From Candidatus Nitrospira neomarina (GTDB lineage Bacteria; Nitrospirota; Nitrospiria; Nitrospirales; UBA8639): a stretch of DNA of 64,000 nucleotides. The position numbers were made by a program, and so were the translations under genes. Numbering within the stretch: the stretch's first letter is position 1; every line of letters begins with the position of its first letter. The DNA is taken from positions 2,604,001 through 2,668,000 of the forward strand of contig NZ_CP116968.1 in assembly GCF_032051675.1 (NCBI RefSeq), given 5' to 3'. Under the pieces are notes generated by a model, which saw only the letters and a list, made by a program, of their open reading frames with translations, had not been told where the DNA came from and did not search any database. Shown here piece by piece: positions 56,580 through 64,000 of the stretch.

Positions 56580-57545
56580 TTATTCAGTTTTCAAACGGAC
56601 AAATGACAGCTCGCCGGGAGAATCCAGCGTTAGAGGCTCTTCGGGCATGGAAGAGGCGTACACTTCGCCATCCAAGACGAATCCACTGTTAAACACCAAG
56701 CGAAGCTCTGAGAGGTTTTCGCTGTCATAGCCATGCTCTGTCGTTGCTAAAGGATGCGTCGTTCCACGAAACAAGGTTGGTAAGGCACGCCACAAGTAGC
56801 GGTACGGTACTCGAAGACTCGTATAGCGTAAAGGCCAGGATTGCTTGCCCCAAAACGGCTTCATCCCTAAAAATAAGCGGTTCAAGGTGGTGACCAACAA
56901 GACCAAATACTCATGCTGGAGAGGTGCTGATTCTCCAGTTGCTACACCCACCGCGATCGGATTCAATCCTTTTCGGGACCCGGTGGCCAACGCCAATAAA
57001 AATTTCAACAGAATCAGCCCTGCTCCCCATTCCCCTAACCGGCCTATCGACTGTTTGGTTTCGAGGCCTAGTTGGGTCCCATGATAAATTGCTCCGGCCC
57101 CGAAAAACATTCCATGCAGGGGCTCGCGGTTTTCTGGAAATCGAATACGAAGAACCGGTCGTGTTTCAAAAGATAATCTCGGAGTCATGGCTTCGGCCTG
57201 AACCAACAATTGGTCCAGCGTATTAGACTCAAATTTCCCCAAACCCACATCCCCCGCAATCAAATTGGCCGTCCCTGCGGGCAACACAGCCAACCGGGGC
57301 ATGACAGCAAAAGGACGATGATGAAACAAAGCCCCCATGGTGGCTTGAATCGTCCCATCCCCTCCATTGACGACCACACAATCAACCTGACGGTCAGCAA
57401 ACGTCTTCAGAGATTCTAGGATATCCGCAGGCGTGTTGACCTCAGCCCGCTGCATTTCTGGATATTTGGTGTAAATTTTTTGGAAAAGGTCCGGCTTCCG
57501 CCTATTACGACCACTCAACGAATTATGAAGGATCCCCACATGCAT
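56580..57545 (-). CDS. Diacylglycerol kinase family lipid kinase
   Basis: A 321-aa protein of the DAGK/YegS-type lipid kinase fold, with the nucleotide-binding GGDGTIQATMGAL near residue 60, LPAGTANLIAGDV near 88 and GAIYHGTQLGLE further on. ATG 57545 is used; the frame opens at a TTG five codons earlier. Would phosphorylate diacylglycerol or a related lipid to feed phospholipid synthesis. Directly upstream of the Tam41-like gene. Confidence 0.85.
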   Translation of the reverse strand: MHVGILHNSLSGRNRRKPDLFQKIYTKYPEMQRAEVNTPADILESLKTFADRQVDCVVVNGGDGTIQATMGALFHHRPFAVMPRLAVLPAGTANLIAGDVGLGKFESNTLDQLLVQAEAMTPRLSFETRPVLRIRFPENREPLHGMFFGAGAIYHGTQLGLETKQSIGRLGEWGAGLILLKFLLALATGSRKGLNPIAVGVATGESAPLQHEYLVLLVTTLNRLFLGMKPFWGKQSWPLRYTSLRVPYRYLWRALPTLFRGTTHPLATTEHGYDSENLSELRLVFNSGFVLDGEVYASSMPEEPLTLDSPGELSFVRLKTE

Positions 57546-57652
57546 CGTAGACCAGTCCAACCGACCTCAAGCGACGGCAAAGGTGAAATAGGAATCATTG
57601 ACATTAGGGAATACGGGCAAGACGTAAAAATGTGTACAGTCCACCTGAAAGA

Positions 57653-58858
57653 TCATTTGATCGTGACCGGAGGATTGGTAAACATTCTCACCGCCAGGGA
57701 ATTTCGATTGACTGGATCGATCTCAGCCAACCAGGAAGTGAGGCCACCCATCCTGGCTTTCCCCCAACCAGCCATAAGAAGTCTCGCGATTAAAATCAGG
57801 GTAGAGCCCACTGTCCAAATGGCCACAGCCTCCAAGCCCAAATCGGGACGCCCAAAAAGAAGACTGGCCGTTAAGAGAATGAGATTAGGATTACGCCGAG
57901 CCGTGACAAGCCTGAAATAAGAATCCAAGGGTTTCCAACAAAAGATGACAAATCCCCCTAACCACCATTGAAAAATTCCTTCAACCATGCGTCCCAACAC
58001 ATATCCGATCAAAATGATTCCAATGGTGGTTTCCACCGTCAACCAGGAGAGCAAAGGGGCAAATGCGGTGAGACCCACTCCCCAAGCTAAATACCAAAAT
58101 GGAGGGTGAATTAAATCAATGCCATGATCAAAAATATTCCCCCATTTACTGGAGGTCACCGTTACTCGAGCTAATTTTCCGTCCACCGTATCGAGAAACG
58201 TCATGATCCAGCCCAGGACAAGTCCCCAAAAAAACTGCCCAAAAGTGAACAACACGCCTGCTGCAATAACAAGTACTAAGCTCAGCGATGTCACCTGATT
58301 AGGCGAAATCCCCCAAAGCGCACAAAGCCGGGTGGCCCATTTGGCCGGAACGGGCCAAAGAAACTTCGTCACCAGATCAGTGACGCCTTTATACGATCCC
58401 GTAAATAAATGTTCTTCCAATGCCACCCGGTTACTTTCGCGAATGGGGAACACATAGGGATGATCAGTTTTTCGCAATTCGTTGGAAAAGGAAGTTGAAA
58501 GATCCTGCAATGTCACAGATTGTAGGTTTGCCACATTTCGTGTGTGTTCTCGTTGTATCCCATCACACGTTGCGGAAGCCAAAGAGGAATCCACATGAGC
58601 CACAACCGGGCATAACCCGGCTTGAGTCTCAACTTCCAGAACAACATTGGGTTGCTTCAAGAGAAAGGAGAATATTCGCGCATCAAATAAATAATCCCCT
58701 CTAATAATCAGAAGCGAATGATCGGATGGGAGTTCGTTGAGATTATTGAGAAAACTGCCAACCCCCAATCGACTTAACATACGTTGATACCGGATACGAG
58801 AGGTCAAATTCCACAAACGGATATTCGGATCATTGATAATATATGCGGACACAGTCAT
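57653..58858 (-). CDS. CDP-alcohol phosphatidyltransferase with N-terminal nucleotidyltransferase-like region
   Basis: A 401-aa protein. Residues about 195-390 form the membrane domain with the full CDP-alcohol phosphatidyltransferase signature D-x2-D-G-x2-A-R-x8-G-x3-D-x3-D (DTVDGKLARV ... GNIFDHGID, about 220-246). The first about 150 residues (LLIIRGDYLFDARIFSFLL, VVLEVETQAG) resemble a reduced sugar-nucleotidyltransferase lobe, recalling bifunctional inositol-phosphate cytidylyltransferase/synthase enzymes, but without a clear catalytic GXGXR loop. Would join a CDP-activated lipid or alcohol to an acceptor. The product is unknown. Confidence 0.85.
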   Translation of the reverse strand: MTVSAYIINDPNIRLWNLTSRIRYQRMLSRLGVGSFLNNLNELPSDHSLLIIRGDYLFDARIFSFLLKQPNVVLEVETQAGLCPVVAHVDSSLASATCDGIQREHTRNVANLQSVTLQDLSTSFSNELRKTDHPYVFPIRESNRVALEEHLFTGSYKGVTDLVTKFLWPVPAKWATRLCALWGISPNQVTSLSLVLVIAAGVLFTFGQFFWGLVLGWIMTFLDTVDGKLARVTVTSSKWGNIFDHGIDLIHPPFWYLAWGVGLTAFAPLLSWLTVETTIGIILIGYVLGRMVEGIFQWWLGGFVIFCWKPLDSYFRLVTARRNPNLILLTASLLFGRPDLGLEAVAIWTVGSTLILIARLLMAGWGKARMGGLTSWLAEIDPVNRNSLAVRMFTNPPVTIK

Positions 58859-59098
58859 TGAACTACCACGCCTTATTCCCCTTACACATTAAAGAAAAAT
58901 AGTCGACCGACTCTCACATAATAACTGACGGTTACAAATATGATTGGGACATATTCCCGTCTATGAGTGCAATCGGCATTCATTCCAACAAATCCCTCCG
59001 ACATATGCTTGAATTGGTTTGCAACATTGCTTATTACCCACAGAGTTCGAAATAGCGGTTGATCATGCCCGATCTCTATGCCTACTTTCCACTGTTTT

Positions 59099-60169
59099 TC
59101 AATTGAGATAACGCCGCCACAACACAAACGTGACAAGAGACAACAGGAGGAAGGGAGCGGCCGTGGTTAATAGAGGAGAGGCTCCGAACAGAATGCCAAC
59201 ATGCTTAAAAATTTCCGTCATCAAATAATATCCCAGACCGACCAGGGATCCAATGAATACTCTTTTCCCTGCTGCAGACGTTCGCAAGGGACCGAACACA
59301 AACGGGATGGCCACCAGAATCATAAGCCCGGTATTCAAAGGCATAAAAATTTTGTCCCAAAAGCTTAACTCATATCTCAGAAAATTTTGTTTTTTTCGTT
59401 TTAAGATTTTCATGTATTGGTAAAGCTCGGAAGGGGCCAATGTGGAAGAAGGAAGGGTCAATAACCGGACTTCATTCTGTTTAAGCGGAGAGTCCCATTC
59501 CAGACTCTCCATCTGCTCCTGGGAAACACTATATCCGTGAATGACCTGCTTTTTAATATTTTTTAGAGTCCATTTCTGAGGATTGACAATTTCTGCCTCT
59601 TGAGCATGCATATAGAAATCCAATTGTCCGGCATCATCAAATTCAAAAATATCAAGGCCTTGTGGACTCTCTCCGTAGCGAATCTGATGAATTCTAATAA
59701 AGCGCCTTCCCTCACGAAACCAGAAACCCTGTTTTCCCTTATAGGCCCCTGAATCCGACAATGCCATTGATCGCTTAAAATAGGCCTCTTGATCCAGGGG
59801 GGGATTGACCACCTCTTCAAGGAAGGCCACGAGTAAAATAAAACATACCCCAACCTGCATCACTGACCAGGCTATTTGGTAGGGAGAAACTCCAGCGGCC
59901 TGAATCGCGATGAGTTCCCGGCCATTGGCAAGGCTACCCAGGGCCATAATACTCCCTAACAACGCCACAAACGGGGCTAGAAACACCAACCGGGTTGGCA
60001 GGGTCAGCATTAAAAACTCACCAGCGCTCCAAAAGGTATAGCGCCCCTTACCCACGTCATCCAGCTCTTCAACAAATACGATTAAACTGAAGACCGCTAA
60101 AAATATGGCCAGCACAGGGAAATACCCTTTCAGTAAACTGACCGCCAGATACCGATTGAGAATTTTCAT
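59099..60169 (-). CDS. lptG: LPS export ABC transporter permease LptG
   Basis: Inner-membrane permease of the LptB2FG complex, which moves lipopolysaccharide from the inner membrane to the LptC bridge. The 356-aa protein has three N-terminal helices (LAVSLLKGYFPVLAIFLAVFS start), the conserved NGRELIAIQAAGVSPYQI, a periplasmic beta-jellyroll, and three C-terminal helices. Follows lptF by about 90 bases. Confidence 0.92.
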   Translation of the reverse strand: MKILNRYLAVSLLKGYFPVLAIFLAVFSLIVFVEELDDVGKGRYTFWSAGEFLMLTLPTRLVFLAPFVALLGSIMALGSLANGRELIAIQAAGVSPYQIAWSVMQVGVCFILLVAFLEEVVNPPLDQEAYFKRSMALSDSGAYKGKQGFWFREGRRFIRIHQIRYGESPQGLDIFEFDDAGQLDFYMHAQEAEIVNPQKWTLKNIKKQVIHGYSVSQEQMESLEWDSPLKQNEVRLLTLPSSTLAPSELYQYMKILKRKKQNFLRYELSFWDKIFMPLNTGLMILVAIPFVFGPLRTSAAGKRVFIGSLVGLGYYLMTEIFKHVGILFGASPLLTTAAPFLLLSLVTFVLWRRYLN

Positions 60170-60258
60170 GAAATTGTCGTAAAACCCGCCAGATACGCCA
60201 TTTCCTACTTACGGCCTCTGTTCAGAAAATATCGTGAGAGAGATGAAACCGGGATCTT

Positions 60259-61317
60259 TTAGGACATGCCTCGGGTGAATCGTGAGGGGGCCAACCAATA
60301 TGCCAATAAGGCTCCCAAGACAATAACAATCCACCAAAGCCCCGGAATAATGGGGAGTATGCCCTGATCAACAAGATTTCTCACCATCAGCCCCGTAAAG
60401 TAATAGACTGAAAAAATTACCGTCGCTGTGAAAATTTTGGCGTATTTGCCCTGCCTCGGTGAAGCACGACTCAACGGCACTCCCAGCAGCCCCATGAGAA
60501 TAGCCGAAAAAGGCGCTAAAAACCTCCATTGCAGTTCTGTGATATCCTTGCGAGAATCAGATTTCATTAAATTTTGTGTGGATTCGGCCTTGCGTTTATA
60601 TTCCGCCACAAGCTCCCGAGGATAAATCGCCATCCGTGAAAAACTAGAAATGTGCTTGATCTCCCCCTCCCTTGTCAGTTTATATTCGAATCCATCAAAG
60701 AGAACAGGAATCGAGATGCCACTTTGGGGATCAAGTTGCTCTTGAGCTGTCTTTGCTGAAAAGACTTGTAACGTCTCTCCATGTTCACTTTGAACAAACA
60801 CCTCACTTAATTTTTGGTGACGTTCATCAATATCCTCTGCGAAAAAAACCAAGGATCCATTACGTCGTTCATAAAAATGTCCGGCATCCAAATTGCTCAA
60901 ACGAAATCCAGCCTCTCCTTCATCTTTTAATCGATAGATTTCTTCATAGGCCAATGGACGCAGATATAAAGAAAAGATGCTGACAAGGACAGCCACCAAA
61001 CAGGAAAGGGAAAAAACCGTAAAGAGGATCCGATATGGGTTAACACCACACGCCATAAAGGCTTTCATTTCAGAGTCGGTGTATAATCGGCCAAACCCCA
61101 AAATAACGCCGAAATACAACGAAATGGGAATGAGGACTTCAAGCGCGATTCCCACTTTTAACGCAATTAACGTGAGAATCATATTTGCCGGCAACAGGGC
61201 ATTGACGGCTTTGGCTAAAAATGTGACCCAACTATATCCGGCAAATAACGCCACTAAAAGTCCACAGACCACGGCTGATGGCTTCAGGACTTCGAGAATT
61301 AAATATTTGACTAACAT
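60259..61317 (-). CDS. lptF: LPS export ABC transporter permease LptF
   Basis: Partner of LptG in the LPS export complex. The 352-aa protein has GFGRLYTDSEMKAFMACGVNPYRI after the third helix, a periplasmic domain, and the C-terminal helices ending PGLWWIVIVLGALLAYWL. ATG 61317 (MLVKYLILEVL) is used, since TGAGGA lies just upstream; the frame opens nine codons earlier. Divergent from the nucleotidyltransferase gene at 61377. Confidence 0.92.
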   Translation of the reverse strand: MLVKYLILEVLKPSAVVCGLLVALFAGYSWVTFLAKAVNALLPANMILTLIALKVGIALEVLIPISLYFGVILGFGRLYTDSEMKAFMACGVNPYRILFTVFSLSCLVAVLVSIFSLYLRPLAYEEIYRLKDEGEAGFRLSNLDAGHFYERRNGSLVFFAEDIDERHQKLSEVFVQSEHGETLQVFSAKTAQEQLDPQSGISIPVLFDGFEYKLTREGEIKHISSFSRMAIYPRELVAEYKRKAESTQNLMKSDSRKDITELQWRFLAPFSAILMGLLGVPLSRASPRQGKYAKIFTATVIFSVYYFTGLMVRNLVDQGILPIIPGLWWIVIVLGALLAYWLAPSRFTRGMS

Positions 61318-61376
61318 CAAACGATCCTCAGGCCAACGGTACACATGGAATATCTCATATTAGGAGACTTGCAACG

Positions 61377-62096
61377 ATGAAAGCCGTAATATTAAGTGCC
61401 GGCCAGGGAAAACGGTTACTCCCGCACACAGCCGATAAACCCAAATGTACCGTTCCTGTCAATGGACTACCCATTGTGAAACGGCAAATCCAAGCACTCC
61501 TTCGCGCGGGAATCGATTCCATTCACATTGTGGTCGGGTTTGGGGCTGAAAAGGTTGAAGCTCTTCTAACCGAAGAAATTGCCTCTGGCTCTGTCCGCAC
61601 CATCTATAATCCATTTTTTGCGATGGCAGATAATTTGATGAGCTGTTGGGCGGCTCGGAACGACATGAGTCAGGATTTCCTCTTAATAAATGGGGATACC
61701 CTATTTGAATCAGCCGTTCTTGATGGTCTGTTGCAGGCTCCCTCTACTCCCATCACCTTAGTGACCGATGAGAAAATGCACTACGATGCTGACGACATGA
61801 AAGTCATCGTACGTGGCTCACAATTGGATCGAATTGGCAAAACCCTGACCATCGAACAGGTGAACGGAGAGTCCATCGGCATGATACGATTTCAGGGCAA
61901 TGGACCTAAAATCTTTCTTTCCACGTTAGACCAACGCATTCGCAAACCCGAGGCGCTCAAGCAATGGTATTTATCACTCATCGACGAATTAGCCCAACAG
62001 GGTCATGTGTCGACCTTTTGCATCAAAGGGTTGAAGTGGGCTGAGATCGACAATCCTTCTGATTTAGAACAAGCGGAGCGTCTATTTAAAAATTAG
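61377..62096 (+). CDS. Cytidylyltransferase-like nucleotidyltransferase (phosphocholine/phosphoinositol type)
   Basis: A 239-aa soluble enzyme of the NTP_transferase family. The N-terminal AVILSAGQGKRLLPHTADKPK (catalytic GXGXR plus PK, residues 3-22, shown in part: SAGQGKRLLP) activates a phosphorylated alcohol or sugar with an NTP. NPFFAMADNLMSCW and EIDNPSDLEQAERLF are typical of LicC-like and inositol-phosphate cytidylyltransferases. AGGAG precedes ATG 61377. Close to the CDP-alcohol phosphatidyltransferase, so it may supply its substrate (inference). Confidence 0.82.
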   Translation: MKAVILSAGQGKRLLPHTADKPKCTVPVNGLPIVKRQIQALLRAGIDSIHIVVGFGAEKVEALLTEEIASGSVRTIYNPFFAMADNLMSCWAARNDMSQDFLLINGDTLFESAVLDGLLQAPSTPITLVTDEKMHYDADDMKVIVRGSQLDRIGKTLTIEQVNGESIGMIRFQGNGPKIFLSTLDQRIRKPEALKQWYLSLIDELAQQGHVSTFCIKGLKWAEIDNPSDLEQAERLFKN

Positions 62097-62195
62097 CAAT
62101 CACGAACAGCCCTTTCATTGATTGCTCACGCTAGCTGATTGTTGGGAAATTGGGATCTGCCACCACATCTGCGTGTACTATACAGCCATTCCCTG

Positions 62196-63005
62196 CTAGA
62201 GGGTATTTTGTCGGTTCGCCAAGATTTCTTCCGCTAAGGAAAGATCTTCAGGAGTATCCACATCGATGGCTGCTTCAGGAAACGGAAGCAGCACTTCCTG
62301 CACTTGAAGATTGAGCTTTTGCCCCAGCCGCCGTAGAGCTTCTGCAAGGGATAACCAACCAAGCACATAGCGGACTAGGGCCAGCCCCCCAAGCGTTCGA
62401 ATCAGGCGAATGGGATGCTTGCGCTCACGCTCAATCCGGCTCCAAAACTCCACTATTCGCTTAGCCTTTGGTGTACAGAGGACAAATAAATTGCATCCAC
62501 AGAACCCTCCGCCCGTCAGTCGAGTGACCGTTCGCTTGGATTGAGGATAGGAGGCCACAACCAGGGAATACGGCACCAGGCCTACGGCCACATCCATCTG
62601 CTTTTCCTGGGCTTCACGCAGAAAATAATTCACCATCTCTGGTGTTAACAGGGCATGGTCCGCCGTCGTGACCAGGATAGGGAATTCCTGAGGATGTTCA
62701 TTGAGAAACCTCGCAACGCTGAGACTTGGACCTTGTGCAGGCTCCATCCACTGGACCGCTCCTGACGCAATCAGTTTCTCTAAAAACGAATTATCTTGCA
62801 CCGTTTCCCAGGAAGGCCCGCATAAAATTCTTTTTCCCACTCCATCCGATTGGGCTAAGGTCTCTAAAACACGGGAGACCATCGGTTCTCCACCAACCTG
62901 CGCCAGAACCTTATTGGCTACCCCTGCCATCCGGGCCACTGGGTCTCGACCGGTTCTGGCACCAGCCAATACCAGAGCCGTGACAGATTGGTGCTCAAGC
63001 CCCAT
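62196..63005 (-). CDS. MobA-like NTP transferase domain protein
   Basis: A 269-aa protein with VTALVLAGARTGRDPVA at the N-terminus, a metal-binding TTADHALLTPEMV near 120, and DVDTPEDLSLAEEIL at the C-terminus, as in MobA-like nucleotidyltransferases. The GXGXR loop is altered (AGARTGRDP), and a GGGFCGCNLF segment lies in the middle. Substrate unknown; a role with the phospholipid genes nearby is possible. GAGGAC precedes ATG 63005. Ends convergent with the 61377 gene. Confidence 0.78.
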   Translation of the reverse strand: MGLEHQSVTALVLAGARTGRDPVARMAGVANKVLAQVGGEPMVSRVLETLAQSDGVGKRILCGPSWETVQDNSFLEKLIASGAVQWMEPAQGPSLSVARFLNEHPQEFPILVTTADHALLTPEMVNYFLREAQEKQMDVAVGLVPYSLVVASYPQSKRTVTRLTGGGFCGCNLFVLCTPKAKRIVEFWSRIERERKHPIRLIRTLGGLALVRYVLGWLSLAEALRRLGQKLNLQVQEVLLPFPEAAIDVDTPEDLSLAEEILANRQNTL

Positions 63006-63032
63006 ATGTCCTCACGAAACAGATATCTGCGA

Positions 63033-64000
63033 TCATTGAAGATGCTTCTCATAAATTCTATAGGTCTTGTATGGTTCGGCTCCGAGTGATTCCAGAATGT
63101 GACGCATGCGTTTATTCCCTTCCAAAATCCAGGAGGTTTCGATCTGCTGGATATTTTTACGAAGGCCAGCTTCTCTCACAGCTTCAATCAACCCATAGGC
63201 CATCGCCGCCCCCATGGGACTTGATTGGAATCGTTTACGCACTCCCATTAAGGCAACCCGAGCCGACCGGGGATAGGAGCCTTTCACCCGCCATAAGATT
63301 TTTAGCCACCCCCATGGGAACAACCGCCCATTAAGATCTCGAATGACCTCATGAATATTGGGAAAGGCAACCAACATCGCCGTTGGCTCTCCATCGATTT
63401 CAGCGATCTGCACAAAATCATCTTCGACCAAAATCTTAAGCTGCTGACCGATCTCGGCAAATTCGGCATCGGTGAATGGAAGAAACCCCCAATTGTCTGA
63501 CCAGGCCTCTTCGAAAATATCCTTGATAATCGCCAAATCCTCTTTCAGATGCTTCCGACGTAAGGGACGAATGCGCATTGAGGTTTTCGCTTTTTTAAGA
63601 AACAGGGACACTCCAGGGGGAAAACTAAAATGTATTCCAATCCGATAGGCTAAAAGGTCCTGTGCCTTCGCATAGGCATTTCGTTCAACCAATTGCGCGT
63701 AGTAAGGTCTGGCATGGCCCATCATAATCATGGGCGGTGAATCAAATCCATCGACCAACAAACCACATTCCTGATTGATGGACAAATTAAACGGCCCCCG
63801 AACATTCGTCATCCCATGAGTCTGAAGCCAGGTTTCGGCTGTCTGGAACAGTGCTCGAAAGACACTGTTTTCTTCTTCTGCTTCAAGCAGGCCAAAAAAC
63901 CCCGTCTGATCCTGATACTTGCCGAGATGCAGGTCGTCGATCTGAGCACAGATTCGCCCGACAGGTTCCTGCCCGCGATAGGCTAGCCAACATTGCCAAC
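63033..64000 (-). CDS. GNAT-like acyltransferase family protein (5' end cut by window edge)
   Basis: The frame runs from the stop at 63033 through the right edge with no stop, so the protein is longer than the 322 residues seen. Two GNAT-like halves are recognisable: WLAYRGQEPVGRICAQID near the edge and, further on, VQIAEIDGEPTAMLVAFPNIHEV with RSARVALMGVRKRFQSSPMG. The C-terminus has QIETSWILEGNKRMRHILESLGAEPYKTYRIY, the usual closing helix and strand. The ATG at 63812 is internal, not the start. Substrate unknown. It lies just upstream of the MobA-like gene. Confidence 0.75.
   Translation of the reverse strand, partial: WQCWLAYRGQEPVGRICAQIDDLHLGKYQDQTGFFGLLEAEEENSVFRALFQTAETWLQTHGMTNVRGPFNLSINQECGLLVDGFDSPPMIMMGHARPYYAQLVERNAYAKAQDLLAYRIGIHFSFPPGVSLFLKKAKTSMRIRPLRRKHLKEDLAIIKDIFEEAWSDNWGFLPFTDAEFAEIGQQLKILVEDDFVQIAEIDGEPTAMLVAFPNIHEVIRDLNGRLFPWGWLKILWRVKGSYPRSARVALMGVRKRFQSSPMGAAMAYGLIEAVREAGLRKNIQQIETSWILEGNKRMRHILESLGAEPYKTYRIYEKHLQ

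Noticed and set aside
1..64000. tRNA, rRNA, CRISPR, insertion sequences, prophage genes
   Set aside because: Intergenic regions were read for T-loop motifs, direct repeat arrays and transposase frames; none was found.

Overview
The window looks like chromosome from a Nitrospira-type nitrite oxidiser, probably one with a GC content near 50% such as the marine lineage (inference). The grounds are two cytochrome bd-like oxidases of the kind described in Nitrospira genomes, c-type cytochromes beside them, a cytochrome c fused to a heme-b-binding domain like the gamma subunits of DMSO-reductase type II enzymes, a molybdenum cofactor gene, and many periplasmic copper proteins. No nitrite oxidoreductase catalytic subunit, rRNA, tRNA, CRISPR array, insertion sequence or phage gene was seen.

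Layout. 1-11.1 kb, all minus strand: housekeeping run mobA - glycosyltransferase 9 - argS - tgt - yajC - secD - secF, followed by a large triple-PAS histidine kinase that runs off the left edge. 11.1-17.9 kb: respiratory operon A (minus), transcribed as two tiny membrane proteins (44 and 38 aa, not annotated by length-based callers), a bd-like oxidase, and three membrane or periplasmic cytochromes c, closed by a strong terminator that abuts the mobA start codon. A 34-aa plus-strand membrane peptide with its own promoter lies just upstream. 18.1-26.4 kb: operon B (minus), nine genes transcribed as methyltransferase - DUF420 - PCP_red domain protein - membrane protein - second bd-like oxidase - DUF3047 - glycine-zipper protein - two membrane-anchored SUMF1-fold proteins.

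26.5-40.4 kb: periplasmic copper and maturation genes. There are three paralogous proteins combining a cupredoxin-like region with a carboxypeptidase-regulatory-like domain, a thioredoxin-fold DUF255 protein, a HEAT-repeat protein, a LolA-like protein, a third SUMF1-like protein, and a 1624-aa multicopper oxidase made of three diverged repeats. 40.6-48 kb: small metabolic and envelope genes (PLP aminotransferase, I42-like protein, Rieske protein, DUF192 protein, small cupredoxin, metallo-beta-lactamase-fold hydrolase, coiled-coil lipoprotein) and a two-domain MNIO/DUF692 protein. 48-54 kb: glutamate synthase gltB-gltD. 54-64 kb: isoprenoid and envelope lipid genes, namely a polyprenyl diphosphate synthase, a Tam41-like nucleotidyltransferase, a diacylglycerol-kinase-family protein, a CDP-alcohol phosphatidyltransferase, lptG and lptF, two nucleotidyltransferases, and a GNAT-like protein cut by the right edge.

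How they fit together. Operon A resembles an electron path from periplasmic cytochromes c to an unusual oxidase. Operon B may encode a second oxidase with its own assembly or cofactor set. The copper proteins and the thiol-fold protein would serve the periplasm. The last block could make a phospholipid through CDP-activated intermediates. Functions of operon B and the lipid block are inferences from domains and gene order.
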